Source of the DNA: Vibrio parahaemolyticus
GTDB lineage: Bacteria; Pseudomonadota; Gammaproteobacteria; Enterobacterales; Vibrionaceae
NCBI RefSeq assembly: GCF_900460535.1
Contig: NZ_UHIL01000002.1
Location: 248,001-312,000, forward strand
Reading direction: 5' to 3'
DNA length: 64,000 bases
Shown here: positions 29,615 through 40,205 of the stretch, piece after piece
Layout: each line of letters opens with the position of its first letter
How positions within the stretch are numbered: the stretch's first letter is position 1
Position numbers and translations under genes: made by a program
The notes under the pieces: model-generated
The model's input: the letters and a program-made list of their open reading frames with translations, nothing else
The model's database searches: none
What the model was told of the DNA's origin: nothing

Positions 29615-31318
29615 CTAGAATAAAAAATAGCGCTGCGTCATTGGTAGCTCTGTTGCAGGCTCGCACACAAGAGGAATACCATCAGCTTTAACTAGATAGG
29701 TCTGCGAGTCTAGCTCAATCGTCGGGGTGTAACTGTTGTGTACCATGTCTTGCTTAGAAAGGTTTCGACAACCTTTTACCTGACCAATCATACTTTGTAG
29801 CTTCAGTTTTTCAGGCACCCCTGCTTCGATACTCGCTTGCGACATAAAAATCATTGATGTGCTGTACATCGCCTTTCCATAGCTTGCATACATTGGGCGA
29901 TAGTGTACAGGCTGTGGCGTTGGGATCGCTGCGTTCACGTCTCCCATCGGGGCATAAGCTACCAATCCACCTTTAACAACAAGCGCAGGTTTAATACCAA
30001 AAAAGGCAGGGTCCCAGATAACGATATCTGCCAGTTTACCAACCTCGATAGAACCAACTTCATGCGAGATGCCATGTGCTATAGCTGGATTAATAGTGTA
30101 CTTCGCGACATAACGTTTGAGACGTTGGTTGTCGTTGAATGCGCTATCCCCTTCTAAAGAACCGCGCTGCAACTTCATTTTGTTTGCACATTGCCATGTT
30201 CGAGTAATTACCTCTCCAACTCGTCCCATTGCTTGCGAGTCCGATGACATAACAGAGATAGCCCCCAAATCATGAAGAATATCTTCGGCAGCAATTGTTT
30301 CTCGACGAATTCGTGATTCAGCAAATGCCACATCCTCCGGAATGGAAGGATCTAAGTGATGGCAGACCATCAACATATCCAAGTGCTCATCCACTGTATT
30401 TATGGTGTAAGGCATAGTTGGGTTTGTTGATGCTGGAATGATGTTAGGTTCACCTACTGACTTGATCACATCAGGCGCATGACCGCCACCAGCCCCTTCA
30501 GTGTGAAAGACGTGAATGACTCGATCACCAATAGCACGAACAGTTTCTTCATAGAAACCACCTTCATTAAGGGTATCGGAGTGAATGGCCACTTGAACAT
30601 CCATCTCATCCGCAACGTTCAAACAGTTGTTAATCGCTGCAGGAGTTGCCCCCCAGTCTTCATGGATTTTTAAGCCCATCGCGCCCGCTTCAATCTGCTC
30701 ACGGATCGCTTCTGGTTGACTCACACAACCTTTTCCGAATAGCCCGACGTTGATAGGAAGCTCATCGACTGCTTCCAACATTCTGTGCATATTCCAGATG
30801 CCAGGGGTGACTGTTGTAGCATTAGTACCAGCTACAGGGCCAGTGCCACCACCGATAAAAGTAGTGACACCCGATGACAAGCCTTCTTCTGCTTGTTGTG
30901 GGCAGATAAAGTGAATGTGCGTATCAATACCACCAGCGGTGATAATTTTACCTTCACCAGCAATGACCTCTGTTGCTGGGCCAATGACAATATCTACTTT
31001 TGGCTGAATATCCGGATTTCCTGCTTTACCAATGCCCGCTATTCTGCCGTTTTTGATGCCAATGTCAGCTTTCACGATCCCCCAATGATCGAGTATCAAC
31101 GCATTAGTGATCAGAACATCGACACAGCCATCATTCGTCACTTGGCTTTGTCCCATACCATCACGAATGACTTTACCGCCGCCAAACTTGACCTCTTCGC
31201 CGTAGATCGTGAAATCCTGTTCGACTTGCAAAAACAGCTCCGTGTCAGCTAAACGCACGCAATCGCCAGTAGTAGGCCCAAACATATCGGCATAGGCCTG
31301 ACGCGAAATTTTACTCAT
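29615..31318 (-). CDS. ureC: Urease alpha subunit UreC (catalytic)
   Basis: 567 residues, the standard length. Nickel ligands are visible: the HIH pair in [14 protein letters not shown], the carbamylated Lys in [13 protein letters not shown], and the His residues in [10 protein letters not shown] and [14 protein letters not shown]; the flap shows [20 protein letters not shown]. It hydrolyses urea to ammonia and carbamate in the cytoplasm. The start overlaps ureB by four bases. In trh-positive V. parahaemolyticus this enzyme gives the diagnostic urease-positive phenotype. Confidence 0.98.
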   Translation of the reverse strand: MSKISRQAYADMFGPTTGDCVRLADTELFLQVEQDFTIYGEEVKFGGGKVIRDGMGQSQVTNDGCVDVLITNALILDHWGIVKADIGIKNGRIAGIGKAGNPDIQPKVDIVIGPATEVIAGEGKIITAGGIDTHIHFICPQQAEEGLSSGVTTFIGGGTGPVAGTNATTVTPGIWNMHRMLEAVDELPINVGLFGKGCVSQPEAIREQIEAGAMGLKIHEDWGATPAAINNCLNVADEMDVQVAIHSDTLNEGGFYEETVRAIGDRVIHVFHTEGAGGGHAPDVIKSVGEPNIIPASTNPTMPYTINTVDEHLDMLMVCHHLDPSIPEDVAFAESRIRRETIAAEDILHDLGAISVMSSDSQAMGRVGEVITRTWQCANKMKLQRGSLEGDSAFNDNQRLKRYVAKYTINPAIAHGISHEVGSIEVGKLADIVIWDPAFFGIKPALVVKGGLVAYAPMGDVNAAIPTPQPVHYRPMYASYGKAMYSTSMIFMSQASIEAGVPEKLKLQSMIGQVKGCRNLSKQDMVHNSYTPTIELDSQTYLVKADGIPLVCEPATELPMTQRYFLF

Positions 31319-31638
31319 GATCTATCCTGTAATTTTCCCATTATTGCGCCCTGAAATCCGTAGACTTCTTGCTTACCAGCAAACGTAACCAGTTCGACGG
31401 TTCGGCGTTGGCCTGGCTCAAATCGAACCGCCATTCCGGCGGGAATATTAAGGCGGAATCCCAACGCTTCATCGCGGTCAAAATCTAAGAATTTATTTAC
31501 TTCAAAAAAATGGTAATGCGACCCAACTTGTATAGGGCGATCACCCAAATTAGAAACACGTAAGGTTTTGGTTCGACGTCCTTCATTCAGAACAATGTCA
31601 CCTAATTCGTGGTTTACTCTAATCTCACCCGGAATCAT
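31315..31638 (-). CDS. ureB: Urease beta subunit UreB
   Basis: 107 residues from the ATG at 31638, preceded by AGGAG; the longer frame to 31689 overlaps ureA and adds nothing conserved. Shows [20 protein letters not shown] and [11 protein letters not shown] typical of UreB. Structural subunit of the urease trimer. Ten bases separate it from ureA. Confidence 0.96.
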   Translation of the reverse strand: MIPGEIRVNHELGDIVLNEGRRTKTLRVSNLGDRPIQVGSHYHFFEVNKFLDFDRDEALGFRLNIPAGMAVRFEPGQRRTVELVTFAGKQEVYGFQGAIMGKLQDRS

Positions 31639-31648
31639 TAATTTACTC

Positions 31649-31951
31649 CTACACAATTGGGTCATGGATCGATACGAGTTTAGTCCCATCAGGAAATGTA
31701 CACTCGACTTGTATGTCAGTGATCATTTCAGGTACACCTTCCATGACATCTTCAGCGGTTAAGATTGTCCGCCCATAACTCATAAGCTCAGCGACCGTTC
31801 GACCATCACGGGCACCTTCCATAATCTCACAACTGATCAAAGCTATCGCTTCAGGGTAGTTCAGCTTTAAACCTCGTGCACGGCGTCGCTCCGCGACCAA
31901 ACCTGCTGTAAAAAGGAGTAACTTATCTTTCTCTCTTGGTGTTAGTTCCAC
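31649..31951 (-). CDS. ureA: Urease gamma subunit UreA
   Basis: 100 residues if it begins at the GTG at 31951, giving [20 protein letters not shown], the exact start of other UreA proteins. The longer frame to 31981 would overlap ureD and is less likely. The C-terminus has [18 protein letters not shown]. Structural subunit with UreB and UreC. Confidence 0.95.
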   Translation of the reverse strand: MELTPREKDKLLLFTAGLVAERRRARGLKLNYPEAIALISCEIMEGARDGRTVAELMSYGRTILTAEDVMEGVPEMITDIQVECTFPDGTKLVSIHDPIV

Positions 31952-31968
31952 TGTGATACCTACAATCT

Positions 31969-32811
31969 TTACGTCGCCCAAATTCTTGGTATGTCAGGTA
32001 CATAACCTAACCAGAGCTTGCGACATGTTTTCCAAATCAGGACTAAGCAGCCCATAATTTCCTCTGTCTGATGACCGAGTGCTCGAACAGTCAATAAACC
32101 ATCAACATCTGTTAAACCGATTTCCAACGACTCTTTTGTTTGCATCAAGTAGTCTTGAATCGAGCGATGAACTAACTCTTTCAAAGCTTCACTTGCGGGA
32201 TATATATACATAGCTCCAAGCATCGGAAACTCGCGCATTCCGGCCGCTTTAAACTTCGTACTATCTACACAGAGCGAATCTGCTAGTATAAGTTTGTCAT
32301 CAACAAAGATTTTGGTTTGTCCGATGACATTACCGGATTCAAATGTCTCATTGAGCATTGGACGGCCAAAACACTGCATATCCCACCCAATAAAACGCGA
32401 TGACACCTTTAATGAAATGTTTGTTTCAAGTATTGCGGCAGCAGAGGGAAAAAAGATATTTTCGAGAGGTAGCCATTCTAAAAAAGCATCCTCTTCTACG
32501 CGTAAATTCTGTGCTTGGCGCGCAACCTCACCTATGCTGCGATAAAACTTGGTTGCTCCAGGCGTAGTAATCAAGGAATGTGCACCTTCTTCAACCACAA
32601 CATTGATGCTAAGTAAGTCCCCTGCAACAACACCACCTGGAGGGTGCAATAAATAGGTATGAGAGCTCCCGTGTTCGGGATAAAACGGTCGTTGCACCAT
32701 TAATGGCCCAACTTGCTTCCTTTCAATAAGGCGAGTGATGCCTCTCTTCAATTGGTAACGCAGATAGATCTCTGCCACCCAACCCGATGACGAGCTGGAC
32801 ATATCAAACAT
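31969..32811 (-). CDS. ureD: Urease accessory protein UreD
   Basis: 280 residues. [18 protein letters not shown] start, then [22 protein letters not shown], the strongest UreD signature, and [11 protein letters not shown]. It docks on apo-urease and channels nickel with UreF and UreG. First gene of the ure operon, with AGAGG ahead of the ATG and a 405-base divergent control region toward nikA. Confidence 0.95.
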   Translation of the reverse strand: MFDMSSSSSGWVAEIYLRYQLKRGITRLIERKQVGPLMVQRPFYPEHGSSHTYLLHPPGGVVAGDLLSINVVVEEGAHSLITTPGATKFYRSIGEVARQAQNLRVEEDAFLEWLPLENIFFPSAAAILETNISLKVSSRFIGWDMQCFGRPMLNETFESGNVIGQTKIFVDDKLILADSLCVDSTKFKAAGMREFPMLGAMYIYPASEALKELVHRSIQDYLMQTKESLEIGLTDVDGLLTVRALGHQTEEIMGCLVLIWKTCRKLWLGYVPDIPRIWAT

Positions 32812-33216
32812 ACGAACCTCTGCCGATCCGACATAAAAATAAAGGAAGATCCCAACACTTCATATTAGAAAAAGAAAATGGGATTAAAAGAGAGAGTGGC
32901 TGCTTTCACACATTAGTACGGTGAAACATTGACGCTTTTACTCGCATTAATTCAATTGAATAAGTGCATTTTTTATCAGATGAAATAAAACGGTATTCGA
33001 CTTGTCATCGCGCCGACAAGCCACTCTCTGGTCGAGATAATACATCCAGATTGTTGGGATTGGCACTTTGAAAAAATGACATAAAATATAGAAATAAGCC
33101 CATACAAACACTCACAAAACAAAATGAGCGAATATCTATATTCACAGATGTTGCAGCTTTGCCAATTGAACAATACTTTATCGCTCCAATTCATCTATGG
33201 AGTGTAAAATCAACAA
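32812..33216. promoter_or_regulatory. Divergent control region between ureD and nikA
   Basis: 405 AT-rich bases with no gene. An 11-base inverted repeat, AGAGAGTGGCT at 32891-32901 and its complement at 33019-33029, spans the middle. It is a natural place for UreR binding that would control urease and nickel uptake together, but the site assignment is a guess. Confidence 0.45.
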
Positions 33217-34755
33217 ATGAAAAAGCTACCCGTGCTTTTAATAGCTGCGCTACTCTGCGCTTTTTCTACATCTTCTTATGCGTCACAACCAAACACTTTA
33301 TTTGTTGCTCTCGGGGACGAACCTGTAAAAGGATTTGACTCGGTCCTTGGTTGGGGAAAGTATGGGAACCCTCTAATTCAATCTACTTTATTGAAATATA
33401 ATAAAAATTTTGAATTACAAGGCGATCTCGCTATTTCTTGGCAGCTATCTGAAGACAAGCTTTCTTGGTCTATCAAAATCCGCTCAGATATTCTTTTTAG
33501 CGACCTTTCTTCCTTAACAGCAGAGGACGTCGCATTCACATTTCTTCAAGCGAAGCGCACATTGAGTGCTCATGATCTGTCAAACCTAAAAGACGTCGTG
33601 GTGCTTTCTCCTACGCATTTACGCTTCGATCTAAAGCAGCCAGATATTACATTTATCGACCACTTTGTTTCTATAGGTATCGTGCCAAAACACGCCTACT
33701 CTAAAAACTATGCTCAATATCCAATAGGTTCTGGGCCTTACCAATTTGTTCAATGGAAAAAAGGCCAGTCTGTCACTTTACGTGTTAATCCAAACTACTA
33801 TGCTGAGAAACCAGCTTTTAACGAGCTAGTGATTGTTTTTGGAAGCGAGTCCTCACGCTTTGCGTTGTTCAAAACAGGTCAACTTCACCTAACAACGTTA
33901 CCTCAAAAATTCGTGAGCTCATTACCGAAAGAGAGCAAACTCTGGTCCATCAATAGTGTTGATAACCGCGGTATTGTCTGGCCAATGCTCTCAACAAAAG
34001 AGGGAAATAAAGAAAGTGCGATTAGTAGCGATATTGCTATTCGTCAAGCCGTAGATCTGGCAATCGATCGCTCTGTTATTATTCAACAACTATTAAATGG
34101 ATACGCACATCCAGCATACTCTGTTGCCGATGGCTTACCCTGGGGTCCAATGACTCCCTCAGAGCACCATTACGATGTAAAGCGAGCTCAGCAAACGTTA
34201 ACCTCTGCTGGATGGATTGATAGTAACAACGACGGAATAAGAGAGCGTAACAGCATCAATGCAGAAATGACGCTCTACTACAAGGCCGGTGACAGTGTAA
34301 GAGAAGAATTAGCAATTACTATCAGTCAAATGCTAAAACCTATTGGCATCAAGTTAGACATTGTCGGTGCTGACTGGGACACTATTGCAAAACATATGCA
34401 CAACAATCCTGTATTAATGGGATTTGGCAGTCATTCAGCCAATGAAATTCGGTCTTTATTTCACTCTGATTATGCGGGCGTGGATTTTTACAACTCTGGT
34501 TTATACCAAAACGAAGAGGTAGATCATTTAATCGATCAAGCTATTCATGCTTCTTCTTGGCAAGAGTCTCTGCCGCTTTGGCAAGAGTCTCAAAAGCTCA
34601 TCGAAAAGGACTTACCTTGGACTTGGTTGGTCAACCTAGACCACCTATATGCTACCAATAAATGTTTGGACCTCGGCTCACCATTAACGGAACCTCACGC
34701 CCATGGTTGGCCACTAGTGAGCAACATCGCCGAATGGCGCTGGGTATGTCAATGA
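33217..34755 (+). CDS. nikA: Periplasmic nickel-binding protein NikA-like
   Basis: 512 residues of the SBP family 5 (oligopeptide/nickel) type, with a Sec signal peptide (MKKLPVLLIAALLCAFSTSSYA). NTLFVALGDEPVKGFDSVLGWG and YGNPLIQSTLLKYN match NikA proteins. It captures nickel for NikBCDE and so feeds urease. It overlaps nikB by four bases. In trh-positive vibrios the nik operon sits beside the urease operon exactly like this. Confidence 0.93.
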   Translation: MKKLPVLLIAALLCAFSTSSYASQPNTLFVALGDEPVKGFDSVLGWGKYGNPLIQSTLLKYNKNFELQGDLAISWQLSEDKLSWSIKIRSDILFSDLSSLTAEDVAFTFLQAKRTLSAHDLSNLKDVVVLSPTHLRFDLKQPDITFIDHFVSIGIVPKHAYSKNYAQYPIGSGPYQFVQWKKGQSVTLRVNPNYYAEKPAFNELVIVFGSESSRFALFKTGQLHLTTLPQKFVSSLPKESKLWSINSVDNRGIVWPMLSTKEGNKESAISSDIAIRQAVDLAIDRSVIIQQLLNGYAHPAYSVADGLPWGPMTPSEHHYDVKRAQQTLTSAGWIDSNNDGIRERNSINAEMTLYYKAGDSVREELAITISQMLKPIGIKLDIVGADWDTIAKHMHNNPVLMGFGSHSANEIRSLFHSDYAGVDFYNSGLYQNEEVDHLIDQAIHASSWQESLPLWQESQKLIEKDLPWTWLVNLDHLYATNKCLDLGSPLTEPHAHGWPLVSNIAEWRWVCQ

Positions 34756-35714
34756 ACCGCCACGGCTTATTGATGTTGCTGAGAACATTTCTGCTCCTCG
34801 TGGTAACGGTGATGGGCATCGTACTACTAGTATCTCACTCCCCGACCGATCCGGTTAACGAGTTCTTAGGCGGCAATGTATTTTCAGTTTCCAGTGAGCA
34901 AAGGGATAACATCGCGCATATTCTAGGTACGAATATGTCCGAGCTAGATAGGCTCACCGATTGGCTTGTACAAATAACTCATGGGGAATGGGGATATTCA
35001 AACTATTACCAACAACCTGTTAGCGATGTGCTTAAAGAAAGAAGCGGTAATTCGCTTAACTTGTTGGTTTTCAGCTGGAGTCTGACCTTATGTTTTGGTT
35101 ACGGTCTGGGGCTAGTAGCTGGACTTAAAAATAAAAGCGCACTAGGGAAATGTCTTTACTACTGCTCATGGATCTTATCTTGCTTACCCAGCTTTTGGGT
35201 CGGCATTATTCTCATTGCCATATTTGCACTTAAGTTGCACTGGTTCCCTGTAGGAGGAGCGACCTCATTGTCCATCGTTAACTCGACGTGGCAGGATAAT
35301 TTACAACACATGATCTTACCTATCGTTTGTTTAGTTTTAGTTGGAATAGGCCCACTAATACTACACACCAAAGAAAAAGTAGTTTCATTACTTGATAGTG
35401 ATTATGTCAAGTACGCGCAAATGCACCAAATACCAAAGAAGCGTTTGATCTGTCAATATTTAATTAAAGGAAGCCTTGTCCCTACAGTTACCTTACATTT
35501 TGCAGCTTTTGCCGAGTTGCTCGGTAACGCCGTGCTCATTGAAAGTGTTTTTAACTATCCCGGACTAGGTAATGCGTTTGTTTACTCTGGGCTAACGAAA
35601 GATAGTCATTTATTACTAGCATTAAGCTTGTGTACCACACTGATGATCGCCACCGGAAATGCATTCGCCAATATCATTCAGCGAATCAGCCAGCCTAGTA
35701 GCTTTCGTCCTTAA
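34752..35714 (+). CDS. nikB: Nickel ABC transporter permease NikB-like
   Basis: 320 residues from the ATG at 34752, which overlaps the nikA stop (ATGA); an ATG six bases earlier is equally open, and the frame upstream of that lies inside nikA. BPD-transport type 1 permease with about six membrane spans; the cytoplasmic EAA-like loop is near DYVKYAQMHQIPKKRLICQY. Forms the inner-membrane channel with NikC. Confidence 0.92.
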   Translation: MNRHGLLMLLRTFLLLVVTVMGIVLLVSHSPTDPVNEFLGGNVFSVSSEQRDNIAHILGTNMSELDRLTDWLVQITHGEWGYSNYYQQPVSDVLKERSGNSLNLLVFSWSLTLCFGYGLGLVAGLKNKSALGKCLYYCSWILSCLPSFWVGIILIAIFALKLHWFPVGGATSLSIVNSTWQDNLQHMILPIVCLVLVGIGPLILHTKEKVVSLLDSDYVKYAQMHQIPKKRLICQYLIKGSLVPTVTLHFAAFAELLGNAVLIESVFNYPGLGNAFVYSGLTKDSHLLLALSLCTTLMIATGNAFANIIQRISQPSSFRP

Positions 35715-35715
35715 A

Positions 35716-36531
35716 ATGAAAACACCTTTTATGAAAACAAAATCATACTGGTCAACATTTGCATTCATTGGACTACTGATTTTTGCTTACTTCTGGCCCA
35801 ACTCAGGTCAAGAAATGAATTTGCTGGCTCGACTTTCCCCACCTAACTATTTGCACTGGTTTGGTACAGATTGGTTGGGCAGAGACATGTTCAGTAGAAC
35901 TCTTAAAGCATTAATGCACAGCCTATCAATGACTGGAATCGCGATTTTTTTTAGTGCGATCATCGCTTTAATTTTAGCAATCATTGCAAACTTAAACCGT
36001 GGATGGAACATGCTCATCGATTTCATAGTGGATTGCGCACTGTCGCTGCCAAGCTTACTGCTACTGATGATTTTGACCGTAAGTTTTGGTAGCGGTTCAC
36101 AAGGCGTCATGTTTGCTATCGCTTTAAGTCACTGGCCAAAGCTGACTCGTTTATGCAAGAGCGAAATTCAATCTCTTATGTGCTCTGACTATATCAGCCA
36201 TGCTTTAAACTTCGGACACAAGAAAATTCATGTCATTTTACAGCATGCATTCCCACACTTGCTGCCACAATGGATGACCGGAATGCTGTTACTTTTACCA
36301 CATGGCTTGCTTCATTCTGCCGCTTTATCTTTTCTTGGATTTGGCTCAGATCCGACACGTGCGTCAATGGGGAAAATATTTGATGAAGCTAATTCTTACC
36401 TACTAACTGGACAGTGGTGGTTAGCTGTCTTACCCGGTTTGATGCTCGTCTTTACTATTATTTTATTGTCTCACTGCACGCGCGTGTGGGTACGCAACAA
36501 TCATTTGAGAGCCCCGTCATGCTGTCTATGA
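35716..36531 (+). CDS. nikC: Nickel ABC transporter permease NikC-like
   Basis: 271 residues from the ATG at 35716, one base after the nikB stop; the earlier in-frame ATG at 35659 lies inside nikB. Start MKTPFMKTKSYWSTF, then HWFGTDWLGRDMFSR, a strong signature of DppC/NikC-type permeases, and about five or six membrane spans. The last 13 bases overlap nikD. Confidence 0.92.
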   Translation: MKTPFMKTKSYWSTFAFIGLLIFAYFWPNSGQEMNLLARLSPPNYLHWFGTDWLGRDMFSRTLKALMHSLSMTGIAIFFSAIIALILAIIANLNRGWNMLIDFIVDCALSLPSLLLLMILTVSFGSGSQGVMFAIALSHWPKLTRLCKSEIQSLMCSDYISHALNFGHKKIHVILQHAFPHLLPQWMTGMLLLLPHGLLHSAALSFLGFGSDPTRASMGKIFDEANSYLLTGQWWLAVLPGLMLVFTIILLSHCTRVWVRNNHLRAPSCCL

Positions 36532-37211
36532 ATAATGTATCAATTTATCAACGTTACACAAAAGAACACGTGTTAAGCTCACTGACCTTCTCCGTAAAAC
36601 CAAATGAAATCGTTGCTCTCGTCGGAGAAAGTGGTGGTGGTAAAAGCTTGCTTGCCCAATTACTCATGAAAGCACTGCCAGATGACTTTAATTTCAGTGG
36701 TCAAATTGTCAACTCGTATTCCACTGCATTAATCGCGCAGCACGCGACGGCGTTAAATCCAGATTTAAAAATAAGACAACAGCTTGAGCTGTTTCGTTGC
36801 TCTCACATGCAATTATTGCCTCTCTTAAAAACGGTGGGGTTGAGTGAAGAGATAGTCAATGCCTACCCTTATCAACTCTCAGGTGGCATAGCGAAGCGCG
36901 TATTAGCATGCTTAGCTATAATGCAAAACTCTTCATTAATTATTGCAGATGAACCGACCTGCGGGTTAGACCCAGAGAGCTCGCAGCGCCTTATGGCACT
37001 GTTTCGCTCACTCAGTAAGTTGGACAAAAGCTTTTTACTTATCAGCCATGATTTGCCATTGATGATGTCGATTGCAGATAGGGTCATCGTACTTGCTAAT
37101 GGCGAAATCATTGAAGAAGTCTCGCCAAATCAAATCAAAAATGGTCATTGTGATTATTACACTAGTGCGCTCTGGCAAGCACAACCACAATTTTGGAGTC
37201 AAAAATTTTGA
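36519..37211 (+). CDS. nikD: Nickel ABC transporter ATPase NikD-like
   Basis: 230 residues from the ATG at 36519. Walker A GESGGGKSLLAQ, a slightly unusual signature LSGGIAKRVLACLAI, Walker B LIIADEPTCGLDPES and the switch His in LISHDLPL. NikD-type proteins share the LSGG(M/I)xxRV form. Energises nickel import with NikE. Confidence 0.92.
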   Translation: MLSMNNVSIYQRYTKEHVLSSLTFSVKPNEIVALVGESGGGKSLLAQLLMKALPDDFNFSGQIVNSYSTALIAQHATALNPDLKIRQQLELFRCSHMQLLPLLKTVGLSEEIVNAYPYQLSGGIAKRVLACLAIMQNSSLIIADEPTCGLDPESSQRLMALFRSLSKLDKSFLLISHDLPLMMSIADRVIVLANGEIIEEVSPNQIKNGHCDYYTSALWQAQPQFWSQKF

Positions 37212-37834
37212 TTAAGCTAGATACAGGCGTTTTTAAATATCAAAAGGCTTCCATTCACCTGCCATATTTGGAGCTTAAATGCGGAGAAGTTGTAGGGTTA
37301 ACCGGACCAAGTGGCAGCGGCAAGTCTACAATCGCGAAATTAATAGCAGGGCATTTCCCACCACACCAATTAGAAAAGCAAACGGTTAAGCTGACAACAC
37401 CAACGGTTCAGCGTTATCAGGCGAACCCGGTTCAGTGGATTGGGCAACATTGTAAGTTTGCGTTTAATCCACGCTGGCCTTTGAGTAAATCTTTAAAAGA
37501 AGCCTATAAATCGAGGTGTTACACCAAGCAACTTGAAAATTACAAAATTAAACCTCATTTACTCCAACGTTTTCCGCATGAATTGTCGGGGGGCGAGTTG
37601 CAACGTTTCTATATAGTTCGAGCGTTAGCGCCGAGCACTCAATTCCTAATCTGCGATGAAGCAACAGCACAATTGGACGCAACAACTCAGCGGTTAATTT
37701 GGCAACAGTTGCTACAAGAAGTAAAGAGCCGCCAGCTAGGTATTTTGGTGATCTCTCACCAAATCGAATTACTCCAAGCTCTTTGCCAAAAAATAGTGAT
37801 CATGCCTGAATCAAATGCGAACAATGGCATTTAG
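37208..37834 (+). CDS. nikE: Nickel ABC transporter ATPase NikE-like
   Basis: 208 residues if it begins at TTG 37208, which overlaps the nikD stop and has GGAG nine bases ahead; another TTG at 37193 is in frame. Walker A GPSGSGKSTIAKL, signature LSGGELQRFYIVRAL, Walker B FLICDEATAQLD and VISHQIELL. Shorter than E. coli NikE because the C-terminal part is reduced. Last gene of the operon. Confidence 0.9.
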   Translation: MIKLDTGVFKYQKASIHLPYLELKCGEVVGLTGPSGSGKSTIAKLIAGHFPPHQLEKQTVKLTTPTVQRYQANPVQWIGQHCKFAFNPRWPLSKSLKEAYKSRCYTKQLENYKIKPHLLQRFPHELSGGELQRFYIVRALAPSTQFLICDEATAQLDATTQRLIWQQLLQEVKSRQLGILVISHQIELLQALCQKIVIMPESNANNGI

Positions 37835-37980
37835 GCATCGACTAACTTTTATAGATGTAACGTATCATTGCGCTATTGTAGGAAATAAAGCATTAACTCA
37901 TTATATACTTGCTTAGTTTTTAGTCGCATGGATGTTTTACTTTTTACTACCAGACAAGTTTTCAATAAAGATAAACAACT

Positions 37981-38829
37981 ATGGAATACAAAAACATTCA
38001 ATCATCCAAGTCATTTACACTCAAAGAGTTCTATGTTGAAAAGCACTACATTGTTAGCATTTCATTCGCAAAAGGGGATATTTGCATCAATGAACAACAG
38101 ATTGATATAGACAATCCGTGCGTAGTCATCGTTCCGAAATACAGTCGCGTATCCTGCACTCTAACACCCAAATCTCCTCTACAATCAATGGAGGCTCACT
38201 TTCTAATCTTTACAGATGAAATGTTAAAGAGTGCTTTTGCTCGCCTAGTGAATAAACACCATCAATTTAATCGCCAACCGATGTATCAGCTGCCAACGCC
38301 TTTGTGCGTTGAACGTAACTTTCAGATAATGAAAGAGACTTACAACGCTGTCAGTGAGCATGCCCTACATATGCAACTTATGGAACAAGGGTTATTCTTT
38401 ATCTTATTGACTTTGAATGAGTCTGGAGTGGATGTGCACAATGTTTTTCACTTCAACTATGAAGAACCGAAAAAAGAGACTATCGCAAGATTGATAACCC
38501 AGGATCCACAAAGAAAATGGCATATTGATGATATCGCAAAACTATTATTTACCACACCATCCACCCTTCGCCGACATCTGCGCAAAGAGGGGATGGTGTT
38601 TAGTCAATTGTTACTGGATGTCAGAATGGGGTTAGCGCTAAACTTTCTTACATTTACCAACTATACCGTTTCTCAGATCAGTTATCGGACAGGCTTCGGT
38701 AGCTCTGCATACTTTTGCGACGCTTTCAAACGCAAATATTCCGTGACACCGCTGCAATTTCGAGTGCAATCTAGAGAAAATAATGACTTAAAAACACTAA
38801 AAAACTTAGCTATGACAAATAAGTATTGA
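37981..38829 (+). CDS. ureR: AraC-family transcription activator, UreR-like
   Basis: 282 residues. The C-terminal 100 residues contain two helix-turn-helix motifs: HIDDIAKLLFTTPSTLRRHL and the second with VSQISYRTGFGSSAYFCDAFKRKY, followed by VTPLQF as in most AraC proteins. The N-terminal part is a variable ligand domain. Position between the nik operon and trh matches the ureR gene described in trh-positive V. parahaemolyticus, where it activates urease genes in the presence of urea. Binding sites were not identified. Confidence 0.8.
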   Translation: MEYKNIQSSKSFTLKEFYVEKHYIVSISFAKGDICINEQQIDIDNPCVVIVPKYSRVSCTLTPKSPLQSMEAHFLIFTDEMLKSAFARLVNKHHQFNRQPMYQLPTPLCVERNFQIMKETYNAVSEHALHMQLMEQGLFFILLTLNESGVDVHNVFHFNYEEPKKETIARLITQDPQRKWHIDDIAKLLFTTPSTLRRHLRKEGMVFSQLLLDVRMGLALNFLTFTNYTVSQISYRTGFGSSAYFCDAFKRKYSVTPLQFRVQSRENNDLKTLKNLAMTNKY

Positions 38830-39255
38830 CAATATATTCGACTATTTCTGCTTTGATAGCAATTATTTGAACTTAATCTTCGAATCTCAAACAAAAGATA
38901 GCCCATGAGCATAAGTTATAATTCGGCTTTTGACGAGTCGTTATTCAGGTGCTTTAACAGTGCTCGAAACTCGACAATTGAAACATGTCCACCAAAAACT
39001 AACTTCGTTGATAACTAATCATTAAAAGGACAAATAAATTGACGGCATGTCATTCTCTACGCTCTGTTGAATACTTATAACTGTTGGGAATAATAAAATA
39101 AATATTTTTATTTGCCCCACTTAATCATGGTAGCTCCATTAGAAAAACCTCACACCTTTTCACTATTAACCTTAACATTTCACTTCTACATTTTATGTTT
39201 ATTTGCTTTCCTTTATCTCGAGCGATTTTGCTCAAGATCATATAAAGGATTAATT
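38830..39255. promoter_or_regulatory. Upstream region of trh
   Basis: 426 very AT-rich bases between ureR and trh, suited to H-NS binding and to VtrB or ToxR-type activation, which is known for tdh promoters. No terminator or clear operator was found. The ribosome-binding site of trh (AAAGGA) is at 39244-39249. Confidence 0.45.
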
Positions 39256-39825
39256 ATGAAAATAAAACTCTACTTTGCTTTCAGTTTGATATTGGTTTCA
39301 ATGTTTTCAGTATCTAAATCATTCGCGATTGATCTGCCATCAATACCTTTTCCTTCTCCAGGGTCGGCTGAACTGTTATTTGTTGTTAGAAATACAACAA
39401 TCAAAACTGAATCCCCGGTTAAGGCAATTGTGGAGGACTATTGGACAAACCGAAACATAAAAAGAAAACCATACAAAGATGTATACGGTCAATCGGTTTT
39501 CACAACAGCAGGTTCAAAGTGGTTAAGCGCCTATATGACAGTAAACATCAATGGTCATAACTATACGATGGCAGCTCTTTCTGGTTATAAAGATGGTATT
39601 TCTACGGTCTTCACAAAATCAGAGAAAACAAGCCTAAAGCAAGACTATTCCTCGGTAAAATATTTTGTTGATGACAACGAAGAATCAATACCAAGTGTAA
39701 CTTATTTAGATGAAACATCAGAATACTTTGTTACTGTCGAGGCATATGAGAGCGGCAATGGACATATGTTTGTTATGTGCATTTCCAACAAATTATCATT
39801 TGGTGAATGTAAATCACAAATTTAA
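39256..39825 (+). CDS. trh: TDH-related haemolysin (TRH)
   Basis: 189 residues, exactly the size of TDH/TRH precursors, from the ATG at 39256; the longer open frame upstream is not coding. Signal peptide ends SKSFA; mature protein starts [13 protein letters not shown]. Core motifs [20 protein letters not shown] and the two C-terminal Cys (VMCISNK and GECK) that form the disulphide in TDH are kept. TDH/TRH form tetrameric pores in host membranes. The C-terminal half differs noticeably from TDH, so this is a trh variant; which subtype cannot be said without alignment. A terminator follows. Confidence 0.95.
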   Translation: MKIKLYFAFSLILVSMFSVSKSFAIDLPSIPFPSPGSAELLFVVRNTTIKTESPVKAIVEDYWTNRNIKRKPYKDVYGQSVFTTAGSKWLSAYMTVNINGHNYTMAALSGYKDGISTVFTKSEKTSLKQDYSSVKYFVDDNEESIPSVTYLDETSEYFVTVEAYESGNGHMFVMCISNKLSFGECKSQI

Positions 39826-39830
39826 ATGCT

Positions 39831-39862
39831 ATAAATCACCATCTAGTTGGTGGTGATTTATA
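39831..39862 (+). terminator. Terminator-like hairpin after trh
   Basis: TAAATCACCA and TGGTGATTTA pair around a loop, starting six bases after the trh stop; the following run is T/A-rich. Confidence 0.65.
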
Positions 39863-39922
39863 TTTACATCCCAATCTATTGATTGGTGTTTATAAAAAAC
39901 AAACCAAAACCTTATTAATATA

Positions 39923-40075
39923 ATGCGTAGATTTAAATTACTTCTAAAAAAGCATTTGTTTTCATATGATTTTTTTGTTTTTATTGTTTATATCATATCA
40001 ATATCTCTAATATTTTTATCTTTAGAAAATGAGACCACTATAAGAATAGTAGAAAAAATGATGTGTATATTTTAA
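39923..40075 (+). CDS. Possible 50-residue single-span membrane protein downstream of trh
   Basis: ATG at 39923 opens a 50-codon frame ending TAA at 40073-40075. The product has a basic start (MRRFKLLLKKHLF), one hydrophobic segment (about residues 17-34: FFVFIVYIISISLIFLSL) and a charged end. The basic-hydrophobic-charged layout is typical of small membrane proteins, but no ribosome-binding site is clear and A/T-rich DNA gives hydrophobic frames by chance. Confidence 0.3.
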   Translation: MRRFKLLLKKHLFSYDFFVFIVYIISISLIFLSLENETTIRIVEKMMCIF

Positions 40076-40146
40076 ACAACCACTCATTCCTTACTATCAT
40101 TCCTGTGAAATATATTATACGTTCGTTTACATAAAAATTTTTAAAG

Positions 40147-40187
40147 GTTCTGACAGAACTCAGTCAAAGACCATGTTCTGTCAGAAC
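40147..40187. terminator. Strong inverted repeat between trh side and effector protease gene
   Basis: TTCTGACAGAAC and GTTCTGTCAGAA pair over 12-13 bases around a 15-base loop. It lies just past the stop of the leftward gene at 40206 and can end that transcript, though T-runs are weak. Confidence 0.6.
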
Positions 40188-40205
40188 AAATACTAATCGT
40201 TGATA

